Assembly (NCBI GenBank): GCA_964496505.1 | Contig: CAZBZV010000013.1 | Coordinates: 1 to 64,000, forward strand | Source of the DNA: JAABVY01 sp964496505 | Lineage (GTDB): Bacteria; Zixibacteria; MSB-5A5; JAABVY01 | Direction of reading: 5' to 3' | Length of the DNA: 64,000 nt | Shown: piece after piece, positions 16,244 through 26,024 of the stretch | Layout: each line of letters starts with the position of its first letter | How positions within the stretch are numbered: position 1 is the stretch's first letter | Position numbers and translations under genes: made by a program | Notes under the pieces: model-generated | Databases searched by the model: none | What the model saw: the letters and a program-made list of their open reading frames with translations, nothing else | What the model was told of the DNA's origin: nothing

Positions 16244-17047
16244 ATGGAAGACGAAGAAAAACAAGTTCAGCCTATAATAGTTGTCAAAAAGAAGGGCGGG
16301 CACGGCGGTCATCATGGTGGAGCATGGAAAGTTGCATATGCCGATTTTGTAACCGCGATGATGGCCTTTTTTCTTGTGATGTGGCTGGTGTCGCAGTCGG
16401 ATCAAATCAAGGAAGCCGTGGCAGGATATTTCAATGATCCCGCAAATTACGGTCAGATGAAGGGGCAGGGTGTACTTCAGGGATCAAGCAAGCCCAAGAT
16501 ACCCGATATCAAGTCCGAGAAGCAAAAAGAATTGAATATGCTCCGGGCGGCCGCCCAAAATATTAAACAGATGATGGAGAAGAATCCGGAGCTGGTTAAT
16601 TTGCGTAATCAGGTTGAGATGACAATAACTTCCCGGGGACTGAAGATACAGCTTATCGATAAAGATGAGGAACAGGCATTTTTCGAGCTCGGTTCGGCCA
16701 AGCTAAATCCGGAGGCAAAGAAAATCGTCTCTATCATAGGTCAGGAATTGGCAAGATTGGATAATAATATCGTTATCGAGGGACATACTGACAGCCGGCA
16801 ATACACGACCCGGAAATATACTAACTGGGAGCTTTCCACCGACCGCGCCAATGCCGCCCGCTATATTTTGATGAAAAACGGCGTTACCAGGGATCAGATT
16901 TTCGGTATTGAGGGCTACGGCGACCGCTTTCCGAAGATATATGAGGATCCAATGGATGAGAGAAACCGTCGTATAGCCATATTAGTGCTGATAAAGTCGG
17001 CCTCGAACAGCATCGCCATGTACGAAATCGGCAGCCCCATTCAGTAA
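16244..17047 (+). CDS. motB: MotB-type stator subunit with OmpA-like domain
   Basis: 267 residues. A basic, His/Gly-rich N-terminus (KKKGGHGGHHGG) leads to a single transmembrane helix AYADFVTAMMAFFLVMWLVS that holds the proton-carrying Asp (about residue 34). A plug/linker region follows, then a peptidoglycan-binding OmpA-like domain (VIEGHTDSRQ, LSTDRANAARYIL, GYGDRFP, NRRIAILVL). It lies 3 bases after motA and clearly pairs with it. The gene ends 34 bases from the convergent transketolase gene. Confidence 0.93.
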   Translation: MEDEEKQVQPIIVVKKKGGHGGHHGGAWKVAYADFVTAMMAFFLVMWLVSQSDQIKEAVAGYFNDPANYGQMKGQGVLQGSSKPKIPDIKSEKQKELNMLRAAAQNIKQMMEKNPELVNLRNQVEMTITSRGLKIQLIDKDEEQAFFELGSAKLNPEAKKIVSIIGQELARLDNNIVIEGHTDSRQYTTRKYTNWELSTDRANAARYILMKNGVTRDQIFGIEGYGDRFPKIYEDPMDERNRRIAILVLIKSASNSIAMYEIGSPIQ

Positions 17048-17081
17048 TGAAGCTGCCGTAATTCAACTTATATATCCCGGA

Positions 17082-19142
17082 TTAATCCAGTAGCTTTTTC
17101 ATCGTAAGCGCAATATTCTCGGGCGTAAATCCGAATCTCTCAAATAAAATCGGGGACGGGGCCGAAGCACCGAAGCGGTCTATCCCCAGGATAGCGCCCT
17201 CGAGGCTGACGTATTTCCACCAGCCATGTGAGGCGCCGGCCTCCACAGCCAGGCGTTTTCTCATGTCCGGCGGCAGCACCAGATCCTGATAATCACGGCC
17301 CTGGGCGTCGAATATATCGCATGAGGGCATGGAAACCACGCGCACATCAATTCCCTCGGACTTGAGTTTCTCGGCAGCTTTGATGCTGACATGAACCTCC
17401 GAGCCGGTAGCTATTATTACTCCCTGAGGCTGGGCGCTGTTTTGCCAGACCACATACCCGCCCCGGGCCGCCTCGGGATTGTCGCGCAATGTGGGCACCT
17501 TCTGACGGGTCGTTATAATCGCTGTCGGTGCCGTAAGATTCGTAATAGCCGCCTTCCAGGCATAGATGGTCTCATAAGGATCAGCGGGCCTGATTAATTT
17601 CAGGTTGGGTATCGCTCGCAAACTGGTTAACTGTTCTATCGGCTGATGTGTAGGGCCGTCCTCGCCAAGGCCAATCGAATCATGGGAGAATATGTATATA
17701 ACCTGAAGTCCCATCATAGCCGCCAGGCGAATGGATGGACGCATGTAATCGGAGAAAATCAAAAATGTGCCTGTGTAGGGAATCATGCCGCCATGCAGAG
17801 CCATGCCATTAGAGATTGCCGTCATGGCATGTTCACGTACACCGTAGCGAATATTTCGGGCGGAATAATTATCACGGCTGAAATCCTTCTCGCCGTTTAT
17901 GAGGGTTTTGTTCGAGGGACCGAGATCGGCCGAGCCTCCCATAAGATTCTCCACTTTTCCTGCGATTGAATTCAGGATTTTACCCGACGCGCCTCGTGTA
18001 GGTATATCCGATTCGAGACTATCGAATAGCTCATTTAATTCAGCATCCCAGCCGTCCGCGATCCGGCATTCGATGAAATCCATAAGTCTCGAATATTCCC
18101 CTGGATATTTGCGGCTGTAGTTTTGGAACATCTCATTCCATTCACTTTCGAATTTCTCTCCACGTTCAACCGCCTCGAGAGTATGCTTGCGAGCTTCCTC
18201 CGGTACATGGAAATCAGGCTCCAGCGGCCATCCCAGTTTTTTCTTGGTGGCCTGTACTTCGTCCACGCCCAGCGGCTCGCCGTGAGCGGAAGCTTTATCC
18301 TGTTTGCCCGGGGAGCCGTAGGCGATATTGGTTTTGCAGATTATCAGGGTCGGCTTGTTTTTGATCTCTCTTCCTTCCCGGATAGCATGTTCAACTTCGG
18401 TCAGATTATTGCCGTCTATGGGGCCGACTACATGCCAGTTAACGCCCTCGAATCTCTTTTTTACGTCATCAGAAAATACCAGCGAAGTATTACCCTCAAT
18501 CTGGATTCCATTGTCATCATAGAGGTATATCAGGTTTCCGAGTGCATGATGTCCCGCAAAACTGGCTGCCTCGTAGGAGATACCCTCCTGCAGGTCTCCG
18601 TCAGAAACCATAGCATAAATATAATGATCTACGACATTGTAGCTGGGACGGTTGAATCTTGCCGCCAGGAATCTTTCCGCCACTGCCATTCCCACGCCGT
18701 TAGCGAATCCCTGTCCCAGCGGTCCGGTAGTGACCTCCACGCCCGGGGTTAGATGGTATTCGGGATGGCCTGGAGTGCGGCTGCCCCACTGTCGAAAATT
18801 CTTGATATCCTCGAGAGACAGATCATAGCCTGTCATATACAAAACACTGTACAAAAGCATGGAGGCGTGCCCCGCAGACAATATAAATCTGTCACGGTTA
18901 AACCAGTTGGGATTTTTGGGATTGTGCTTTAAAAATCTGTCCCAGAGCACATATACTGCCGGAGCCATGCCCATAGGTGCGCCCGGATGCCCGGAATTCG
19001 CTTTCTGGACTGCGTCAATGGATAAGAATCGGATAGTATTTATGGCAAGTTGATCCGTGTCGCTTGCCTTTCTGACCTCATCCATTTTCATTCGCTCTCC
19101 CGAGCTGACTTCCGCTTCTTTGATCTGACCTCTGTAATCCAT
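17082..19142 (-). CDS. tkt: Transketolase
   Basis: A full-length (about 686 residues) thiamine diphosphate enzyme of the pentose phosphate pathway that moves two-carbon units between sugar phosphates. It shows DAVQKANSGHPGAPMGMAP, the cofactor motif SDGDLQEGISYEAASFAG, the donor-site histidine segments TTGPLGQGFANGVGMA and ASAHGEPLG, and the pyrimidine domain (RYGVREHAMTAISNGMALHG, GLGEDGPTHQPIEQL). The ATG at 19142 is preferred because GAGGGG precedes it by 5-6 bases. An ATG 10 codons upstream and another further in are alternatives. Confidence 0.95.
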   Translation of the reverse strand: MDYRGQIKEAEVSSGERMKMDEVRKASDTDQLAINTIRFLSIDAVQKANSGHPGAPMGMAPAVYVLWDRFLKHNPKNPNWFNRDRFILSAGHASMLLYSVLYMTGYDLSLEDIKNFRQWGSRTPGHPEYHLTPGVEVTTGPLGQGFANGVGMAVAERFLAARFNRPSYNVVDHYIYAMVSDGDLQEGISYEAASFAGHHALGNLIYLYDDNGIQIEGNTSLVFSDDVKKRFEGVNWHVVGPIDGNNLTEVEHAIREGREIKNKPTLIICKTNIAYGSPGKQDKASAHGEPLGVDEVQATKKKLGWPLEPDFHVPEEARKHTLEAVERGEKFESEWNEMFQNYSRKYPGEYSRLMDFIECRIADGWDAELNELFDSLESDIPTRGASGKILNSIAGKVENLMGGSADLGPSNKTLINGEKDFSRDNYSARNIRYGVREHAMTAISNGMALHGGMIPYTGTFLIFSDYMRPSIRLAAMMGLQVIYIFSHDSIGLGEDGPTHQPIEQLTSLRAIPNLKLIRPADPYETIYAWKAAITNLTAPTAIITTRQKVPTLRDNPEAARGGYVVWQNSAQPQGVIIATGSEVHVSIKAAEKLKSEGIDVRVVSMPSCDIFDAQGRDYQDLVLPPDMRKRLAVEAGASHGWWKYVSLEGAILGIDRFGASAPSPILFERFGFTPENIALTMKKLLD

Positions 19143-19348
19143 ATTCCCCTCTATGATGGTTTTTGGGTGCAATTAGGATGGTGCGGTTGATGGGAGGTTT
19201 CAAAGTGTCTTTCTTGAAGTACCACACGCGCTTGACCATCCTGCGGCTTCTAACTTATTCCCTGATACTGCCTTCAACACATGCCCTCAGAATGGCAGAG
19301 CCACATCATACAGAAGACCATTATTAACTGTTTTATAGCTTTTGTCAA
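19143..19348 (-). promoter_or_regulatory. Candidate tkt promoter and long leader
   Basis: Reading on the minus strand, TTGACA (19348-19343), a 17-base spacer and AATAAT (19325-19320) form a good sigma-70-type promoter. It would give a leader of about 170 bases before the tkt start. I see no named riboswitch in the leader. The remaining bases to 19444 hold nothing I can name. Confidence 0.5.
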
Positions 19349-19444
19349 CAAGTTTAGGGGAGAATATTGCAGACTGCTATTGGATCAAATAAATTATAAT
19401 GGAATTACTCTGAAATGCCTGAAATATAAGATACCAAATTCAGT

Positions 19445-20443
19445 TCAGCCTATCTTAAGAGCCGCTGAACCGCGGATTTGGCTCTCCTTCATCTTCTTCA
19501 AAACCTCATTGGCATCCGTCAATCCGAATTCCTCAACTTCGGTTTTTACCGGGATTTCGGCCGCCAGAGGCAGAAAATCCTCCGCATCCGAACGGGCAAC
19601 ATGGGCCACACTGCGCAGAGTTCGTTCCTTATAAATAAGCGGGTATTCAAGCTCCGGTATGGGGCTCATATAAATAGCATTTATGGCCAATGTGCCTCCC
19701 GGACGAAGGTGTTTCAGGGCATGAGGGATAATCCAGCCTACCGGGGCAAATGTCACCGAGCTGTCTAACGGCTCAGGCGGCATATCCTCGGCACTGCCGG
19801 TCCACTCCGCACCCAGCTCCCGCGCCAGTTCCCTGTGGTTTTCGCTGCGCGTGAAAACGAATACCCGACAGTCCATATGACGGGCGATTTGAATGGCAAT
19901 ATGGGCGCTGGCGCCAAATCCGTAGAGTCCCAGCCTCGATTCGGGCTGCAGTTCGCTCAGGCGCAACGCTCGAAATCCGATCACGCCCGCGCACATCAAA
20001 GGGGAGGCCTCTAAATCGGAAAATACATCCGGAATCGGGTAAGCAAAGCGTTCATCTACGACCGTATATTCGGCATAGCCTCCGTCAGCATGGAGCCCGG
20101 TGAATCTGGCATTTTCGCACAAATTCTCCTGGTTATTTTTGCAGAATACACACTCTCCGCAAGCCCAGTTCAACCATGCTACGCCCACCCGATCTCCCTT
20201 TTTGAAGCGCTTAGAGTCGGGACCGTTTTTCTCCACATATCCGATGATCTCATGTCCGGGGATAAGAGGGAGACGCGGAAGTTCAAGCTCGCCCTCAACG
20301 GTGTGCAGATCCGTATGGCAGGTTCCGCAAACTGAAACACGGATCAGGATTTGACCCTGACGGGGTTCGGGCTTTGCAATCTCCTTTTCAATCAGAGGCC
20401 TGTTGTCTATAGGTTTGGGCGTTTCCAGAATCATGGCTTTCAT
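19445..20443 (-). CDS. Zinc-dependent alcohol dehydrogenase family protein
   Basis: About 332 residues of the medium-chain dehydrogenase family. The catalytic zinc ligands are in CGTCHTDLH and PGHEIIGYV. The structural zinc loop is CGECVFCKNNQENLC. The nucleotide-binding glycines are in GLYGFGASAHIAIQIA. It would oxidise alcohols or reduce aldehydes with NAD(P). The ATG at 20443 (MKAMILETP) has GGAG 11 bases upstream. A GTG 4 codons earlier is too close to that site. The gene stands alone between two terminator-bounded units, and its substrate cannot be told from sequence. Confidence 0.9.
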   Translation of the reverse strand: MKAMILETPKPIDNRPLIEKEIAKPEPRQGQILIRVSVCGTCHTDLHTVEGELELPRLPLIPGHEIIGYVEKNGPDSKRFKKGDRVGVAWLNWACGECVFCKNNQENLCENARFTGLHADGGYAEYTVVDERFAYPIPDVFSDLEASPLMCAGVIGFRALRLSELQPESRLGLYGFGASAHIAIQIARHMDCRVFVFTRSENHRELARELGAEWTGSAEDMPPEPLDSSVTFAPVGWIIPHALKHLRPGGTLAINAIYMSPIPELEYPLIYKERTLRSVAHVARSDAEDFLPLAAEIPVKTEVEEFGLTDANEVLKKMKESQIRGSAALKIG

Positions 20444-20518
20444 TGTATCACACACTCCGATATTTTATGCGATTTGAACACAGTTGATAAGTATAACTGA
20501 AATTCTTGGTTTTGCCAA

Positions 20519-20550
20519 TAAAAAAGCCCCATCCGGAAGGGATGGGGCTT
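20519..20550 (-). terminator. Intrinsic terminator of the first vWA-dockerin gene
   Basis: On the minus strand an 11-bp stem (AAGCCCCATCC with GGATGGGGCTT, loop of 5) is followed by TTTTTATTGG. It lies 22 bases after the stop codon. Nearly the same hairpin ends the paralogous gene at 25973-26004. Confidence 0.9.
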
Positions 20551-20571
20551 CGAATCTATCTGTAATGCGAT

Positions 20572-23500
20572 TTATTCACCACAGTCAACCGGGGCAGGGC
20601 CTCCGATGAAGACATGATTGATGAGATAAACAGCATCACTGACATTAACGGCATCATCGCAGTTGGCATCGCCAGCCTCCATTGGCTCCGGAGGATCGCC
20701 TGCGATAAAGACGTAATTGATAATCCAGACAGCGTCGGAAACGTTTAGCGAACCGTCGCCGTTGGCATCACCCGGTACGAAAGCGGCGTCGCCATAGTAG
20801 AAGAATTCACCATCGCTGGCCTCGGCCGCGTACTTCAGGAAGTACATATCCTCGGGAGCCGAAGAACCCTTGACAAACGGATTGATCGGTGTGCCGAAGT
20901 AGTTGACCGTGGTCATAGCGTTCATGGAGAAGACTTCTGCCAGGCAGAGCTGCCAATCGGTACAGGTGGCCGGATTGCTCGGATCGCAGTCAAAGTTCCA
21001 GCCGCTGCTATAATACCTGTAGCAGTAATCGCACATGTAGCACATGGTGAATGCCAGACTGCAGTTCTCAAGACCGTCTGTGTAGGTATACAGAGCGTCG
21101 GTACCGCAGCCGAGATCGGCCATGTAGCAGTGCGACTGACACATGGCAGCCGCCAGAGGCGTGTCGTGACGAGGATCGACGATTGCGTCGATAGCGTCAT
21201 GAACCTCTGTAGGATCGCTTGAGAAATCCTGAATCATGTTCATGCCTTCACTCTCGTTCATGGCCATCACTGCGACCATGTAACCCTGACCCAAAAGGTC
21301 ATCGGCATCGGCATGCGCCAGATCCTTGGCTCTCAACAGACGGCTGTCGCCCATAGCATCTTCGAGGGCCATTGAGCCTGATTTGTCGATCAGAATCACA
21401 GCAACCGGATCGTGATCATCGCCCATGGTCATGGTGACCGGGATAGTGATCGGTGAGAGACCGCCGTTGTGATACAGAACCACTGAGGCCTGGAAGACAC
21501 CCGGGCCGGTGAGGCCGGTTGAGTTGTAACAGACCTCGATCGGCTGATTGCCGCCGCCCGGTACCGTACCTTCGTCGATATCAACTGACAGCCAGTTGTA
21601 GAGAGGATTGTCCTCTGTCATGGTCAGGCTGCCTGAGATATCGTGAGGCGGTGAGCCGTAATCGTCACCGCTGATCGTATAGTCGATAACGATTGATCCG
21701 GCAAGGCCGCCGTCAAAGGTCAGGTTGACATTAAAGGTCTCGACATCACTGCTGTACATACAGCCAAACGGCGGATCGTCGCAGGTCCAGGTCGCGGTTG
21801 CGCCATCGCCTGTTGTGCCGTCATAAACCAGGGTGCCGGAACTGGCAGCGATATCATCGGCGCTGTTTACGGTTACGCCGGACGGGAAGGTCATGGTGAA
21901 CTCATCGATCCACTCGGCATCACTTGAGGCGTTGGAGATTGTGAAGGTCACATCAGCCGTTGCGCCCGGAGTGAAGCCGTCGGTAGTGGTGATGTTAGCG
22001 CCGTCGATTTCCTTCGGCAGCGGATCACCATAGTCTATCATGACCTCGAAGTCCATGTCGACATCGCCTGAGTTACCCAGGTTCAGGGTCTGGCAGCCGG
22101 ATTCATCCACGCCGACCTGACAGAACTCGATCAGTGTCTGATCGTATTCCAGAGTCGGCGGTTCGAGCCACTGAATCGTCAGATTGAATTCCGGGATACA
22201 ATTCGGTGACGGCCAGGTATCGATCATCAGATAGTATGTGCCGGTTTCGAGGAATACCACGAATCCATGCGGACTGCTGGAATAATCGGTTACTTCAGCG
22301 ATACAGTCGCTGTAAGTTGATCCCGGAGGCGGGCAGGCCGCGCCCAGACCCATACCGGTGTAGGTTGTTCCCAGCGGATCATGAATGAATTCATAGTATC
22401 CGGCTTCATCGATGTTGACTTCATAGAGAATGTCCTCACCGCCGTCATAGAGCGACATACAGGTCTGATCATAGTCGTCATATCTGCCGCATGTTGTCTG
22501 ACCGAAGTCCTCATACGGCGAGTCTGACGGCATATTGACCTTGAGCGGGTCGGAGCAGTTGTCTCCAGGCTGAATAATCAGCTCTTCGATTGTCAGGGTA
22601 AAGGCCGGGATACAATCCGGTGACGGCCAGGTATCGATCATTATGTAGTATGTACCTGGTGTCAGGGCATAGACAAATCCATGCGGAGAACTGGAATAAT
22701 CGGTTACCTCCGCCAGACAGTCGCTGTAGGTTGATCCCGGAGGCGGGCAGGCCGCACCCAGAGCCATACCGGTCCAAGTTGTTCCCTGAGGATCGAGAGT
22801 GAACACACAGGTGACCGGAGCATCGACAGTGACTTCATAGAATATATCCTCACCGCCGTCGTAATAGCTCAAACAGGTATTGCTCTCGGCATTACCGCGT
22901 CCGCAGGTATAGTTGTTATCGACATATCCTCCAAAGCCGGGACCGCTGATTGAGATCGGAATCGGATCGCTGCAGTTGTCGCCGGGCTCTGGCGGAGGAC
23001 ATTCGACGGCATTGATTTCGACTACAAAATCGTACGGATCAGCGCCGAAAGCCACAATATAATAGTAAGTTCCGTCCGGAATGTCATCCCAGTAAATCTG
23101 TGGCCATCCGTTCGGACAGTCAAAGGCGCCCGAAGTATAGAAATATTGTGAATTCTCATCACAGCAATCAGGTTCTGAATTCTCTGCGATCAGGGTAGCG
23201 CTCACGGTAGATGGGCTGGTTCCTGTAGAACCACAGAAGCTGGCACTAACATCGTTGCAGTTCGTAGAAGTGCTGAGAGTGAACTGATACCACACACCGT
23301 ACCAGTCTGTAAATAATGACGGGCAGTCCGGCGTCGCGCCGAATGTACTGCCGGAGACAGGTGTGCCCAGAGTAATGACTTCAGCACCGGCACAATCATC
23401 GTTAGCAGGTGCAGGCGGGCACTCCTGAAGATCAAACGTAATTGTATGATCCTGGTAGGATTCCGAGTAGGCTGGATACCAGTATGTTCCGGCTGCCAGG

Positions 23501-25158
23501 CCATTCCAGTATGAGGTCGGGTTGCCATCGCCACACTCATCCCAGGTGGTATTATTGTGCAGGATGTAATCATCGCAAGCACAGTCATCCATCACGATGA
23601 CGCCGACAGTGGCCAGATCAGGTGAGGTGCCGCACCAGTCAACAACAAGATTGGCACATGAATATGGGTTCTCAAAATAGTACCAGACCGCGTTCCAGTC
23701 AAGAAGACCGGGGCAGTCGATAGTCGCGCCAACCGTGCTGCCTGTGACCGTTACCGGATAAGGTCCAGTAACGAGTTCAGCATCGGCGCACTGGTCATTG
23801 GCCGGTGCCGCCGGAGGATCGCCCAGATAATCGATTATTAAATCGAAATCGGGGATACAATCCGGTGAAGGCCAGCTATCGACCATGGCGTAATATGTGC
23901 CCGCGGGCATGATCACGCTGGTAACTCCGTATGGTGATCCCGAACTGCTGCTGATATTTACAACGCAGCTTGTGGGCGGACAGTCCGTGCCTATAGCAAG
24001 GCCGGTCCAGCTTGTGCCCTTGGGATCGAGCGTAACATCCACATAGATATCCTGGGTGACGGTGAATTCATAAATAATGTCTTCTCCGCCATCATAGTAT
24101 CCCATACAGGTTACGCCGTCGTAATCATTTATGCGGCCGCAAGTATAGTTCGCATTGGTGTACTGATCTGCCACAAAATCAGCCGGGAATGTAGCCACCA
24201 GCGGATTTGTACAATCATCCCCCTGTCCAACGACCGGGCAGGGATTGTTTGTACAATCAAGACCTTCATCCCAGGATATGAAGTCCGGACGAGCTGTACA
24301 AGCACTCTGCTCCTCGTCGGCGCAGGAAGGTGCGGCGGGATCGCCGTAACAGCAACGACCGACAGGCAGAGGATCATCATTGACCGAGATATAGTCGAAT
24401 GCGGCCTCGGCGCCGTCAGAACCGACATAGCGGAAACCGAATGCAACGTTGGTTTCGGTCAGGTAAGCTGACAGATCAACGGTTACCTCGTACCAGGTCC
24501 AGTTGGTGAATACACCAGCTTCGGACTCATCCCAGAGCTTGGTGCTGAAGGTGGTACCACCATCGGTTGAAATCCAGACCTCAATATCATAATTGTCATA
24601 AGGATCTACGCCCCAATAATAGCTCATCAGCCAATGGAATTCCAATACCCAGCTTGATCCGCCGGTGGTCAAATCCACTGTCGGGCTGATCAGCCACTCG
24701 TCCTGCGGGACCAGTGCGGGATCGTATTCACAATTGGTGTAATAAAGGCCGTTATAGGGATCATAATCCTCAATTTTCCAGGTGAAACCAGCATTAGTAA
24801 CATCTGCTGTCCATCCTGTCGGCGGCACTACGCCGCCCTCGAAATCTTCAAATAACAGGTTGGTCGCGGGAGCAGCCTTGTTCATCATCTCATGCGTTCT
24901 CGGATTGGTTCTCAATGCCGGATCATTGACATTGATGCCATCCTGAGGAGCCTGAGAAACGATTGGCTGCTGAACGTCTGTCTTGATGCTCTTCATGCCC
25001 GCTAAATAGTCCTGTTTTGCCTGCCACTGTTCCGGGGTCAAATGTTCGCCGTCAATAATGATGATATCTCCCTCATCATTGGCGAAGGCAGCAAAACAAA
25101 GGGCAAGTACGAAGACAGGCAGCAGTAATGCTAGCAGTAATTTTTTACCTCTTAGCAT
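20572..25158 (-). CDS. Giant secreted vWA-dockerin protein, copy 1
   Basis: 1,528 residues, exported by a signal peptide (GKKLLLALLLPVFVLALCFA, about residues 4-26). Residues ~97-265 resemble cleaved-adhesin/choice-of-anchor J domains (FEDFEGGVVPPTGW). Then comes a Cys-rich linker and five repeats of pre-peptidase C-terminal/PPC-like type (e.g. PGDNCSDP, TCGR, YYDGGEDI, PAGTYY with DSWPSPDCIP). An Ig-like/choice-of-anchor D part (EFCQVGVDESGC) follows, then a vWA domain with a full metal site (DKSGSM near residue 1257, DTPLAAAM, YTDGLEN). A paired dockerin-like calcium module closes it (residues ~1461-1528). No catalytic domain is visible, so it may be a surface or extracellular adhesion protein. 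GGAGAG precedes the ATG. Confidence 0.88.
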   Translation of the reverse strand: MLRGKKLLLALLLPVFVLALCFAAFANDEGDIIIIDGEHLTPEQWQAKQDYLAGMKSIKTDVQQPIVSQAPQDGINVNDPALRTNPRTHEMMNKAAPATNLLFEDFEGGVVPPTGWTADVTNAGFTWKIEDYDPYNGLYYTNCEYDPALVPQDEWLISPTVDLTTGGSSWVLEFHWLMSYYWGVDPYDNYDIEVWISTDGGTTFSTKLWDESEAGVFTNWTWYEVTVDLSAYLTETNVAFGFRYVGSDGAEAAFDYISVNDDPLPVGRCCYGDPAAPSCADEEQSACTARPDFISWDEGLDCTNNPCPVVGQGDDCTNPLVATFPADFVADQYTNANYTCGRINDYDGVTCMGYYDGGEDIIYEFTVTQDIYVDVTLDPKGTSWTGLAIGTDCPPTSCVVNISSSSGSPYGVTSVIMPAGTYYAMVDSWPSPDCIPDFDLIIDYLGDPPAAPANDQCADAELVTGPYPVTVTGSTVGATIDCPGLLDWNAVWYYFENPYSCANLVVDWCGTSPDLATVGVIVMDDCACDDYILHNNTTWDECGDGNPTSYWNGLAAGTYWYPAYSESYQDHTITFDLQECPPAPANDDCAGAEVITLGTPVSGSTFGATPDCPSLFTDWYGVWYQFTLSTSTNCNDVSASFCGSTGTSPSTVSATLIAENSEPDCCDENSQYFYTSGAFDCPNGWPQIYWDDIPDGTYYYIVAFGADPYDFVVEINAVECPPPEPGDNCSDPIPISISGPGFGGYVDNNYTCGRGNAESNTCLSYYDGGEDIFYEVTVDAPVTCVFTLDPQGTTWTGMALGAACPPPGSTYSDCLAEVTDYSSSPHGFVYALTPGTYYIMIDTWPSPDCIPAFTLTIEELIIQPGDNCSDPLKVNMPSDSPYEDFGQTTCGRYDDYDQTCMSLYDGGEDILYEVNIDEAGYYEFIHDPLGTTYTGMGLGAACPPPGSTYSDCIAEVTDYSSSPHGFVVFLETGTYYLMIDTWPSPNCIPEFNLTIQWLEPPTLEYDQTLIEFCQVGVDESGCQTLNLGNSGDVDMDFEVMIDYGDPLPKEIDGANITTTDGFTPGATADVTFTISNASSDAEWIDEFTMTFPSGVTVNSADDIAASSGTLVYDGTTGDGATATWTCDDPPFGCMYSSDVETFNVNLTFDGGLAGSIVIDYTISGDDYGSPPHDISGSLTMTEDNPLYNWLSVDIDEGTVPGGGNQPIEVCYNSTGLTGPGVFQASVVLYHNGGLSPITIPVTMTMGDDHDPVAVILIDKSGSMALEDAMGDSRLLRAKDLAHADADDLLGQGYMVAVMAMNESEGMNMIQDFSSDPTEVHDAIDAIVDPRHDTPLAAAMCQSHCYMADLGCGTDALYTYTDGLENCSLAFTMCYMCDYCYRYYSSGWNFDCDPSNPATCTDWQLCLAEVFSMNAMTTVNYFGTPINPFVKGSSAPEDMYFLKYAAEASDGEFFYYGDAAFVPGDANGDGSLNVSDAVWIINYVFIAGDPPEPMEAGDANCDDAVNVSDAVYLINHVFIGGPAPVDCGE

Positions 25159-25400
25159 CGACTCTCCTTTCGCTTAAGGCGGGTTAAAATAAAACTTTTA
25201 AAAATCTGCTTCTACCAGGCACCATGCGGGTAGACGGTAGAATAATGGTACAGATATGTATTTTTGCCTGATCTACTCCTCCCAATAGATCAGGGAAGTG
25301 CAAGTTATGCATGCGCGAGGTGCAGGATCCAAGGTGTGTGCAGTTTGTGAACTTATAACTTTTAATTTTAAGCTACTGATAAGGTTTAACCATAATTCAG
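25159..25400 (-). promoter_or_regulatory. Structured leader of vWA-dockerin copy 1
   Basis: Next to the start codon is GCCTTAAGCGAAAGGAGAGTC, whose core is shared with the leader of copy 2. On the minus strand the perfect hairpin CCTGATCTA-TTGGGAGGAG-TAGATCAGG lies about 105-135 bases upstream of the start, and a second stem (CTACC with GGTAG) lies between it and the ribosome site. TTATCAGTAGCTT at about 25370-25382 recurs at the same distance before copy 2 and may be part of the promoter. Confidence 0.45.
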
Positions 25401-25972
25401 GTCTTTTATCTCAATGGCATATTAGTACCAAATTGATTTTAATACCGTGCCATTGATTAAGCTACAAGTAAAAGCTTAATCCTGCACTTATCCCTTGTTG
25501 TCGAATCGATGCTGTATGTGAAGTGCTTCTGGCACCTTACGGCCAGTACAATAAGAATATAGAAGTTTCTATTTATTTGTCAATATAATATTGCCTAAAA
25601 AATGCCCCAAAATAGGCCTTTGCGGTGATTTTTATCAGGCCTATGCGATCAGAATAAGGGTCTATTTTTAATTATCATTATATTATGCAATGGTTTATAA
25701 AAATGTTGGGGCGCAGAGAAAATTATGCCAGACAGTGCATGTTGAGGGATTTCTGTCGAAGCACAAAATTTTCGCGGATTTATCGAAAGTCGCTCTACGC
25801 CCCAGTTGCACTTTAAAATTATCTGAGATCGACAATTTTGTCAAGGAAAATCGGATACTCCACATTTCAAAGACCGGTTTAAGCTGTGGTTTTTCGGGAC
25901 TTATCCGAGTGGTTAATAATGGCTTATGAATTTTTGAAGAATCGATATTTATTTTGGTAATTGATGGGCAAC
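25401..25972. other. Non-coding interval between the two vWA-dockerin genes
   Basis: No convincing gene. Overlapping frames of 79 and 96 codons on opposite strands (about 25690-25985) have no ribosome site and no recognisable domain. An inverted repeat with one mismatch, GGGGCGCAGAG (25708-25718) and CTCTACGCCCC (25793-25803), surrounds AT-rich sequence with smaller complementarities. It could be a small RNA or the relic of a small element. Confidence 0.35.
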
Positions 25973-26004
25973 AAAAAAGCCCCATCCTTTTCGGATGGGG
26001 CTTT
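25973..26004 (-). terminator. Intrinsic terminator of the second vWA-dockerin gene
   Basis: On the minus strand a 12-bp stem (AAAGCCCCATCC with GGATGGGGCTTT) with a short loop, followed by a T-run. It is 21 bases past the stop codon and nearly identical to the terminator of copy 1. Confidence 0.9.
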
Positions 26005-26024
26005 GAATCTATCTGTAATGCGAT

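Noticed and set aside
15383..17047. TolQR/ExbBD-type pair
   Set aside because: Length, the GDSLPGFGIVAAVLG motif and the OmpA-like domain fit MotA and MotB.
25690..25985. Overlapping 79- and 96-codon frames between the two giant genes
   Set aside because: Neither has a ribosome site, a signal or a known motif, and both include the terminator or inverted repeat.
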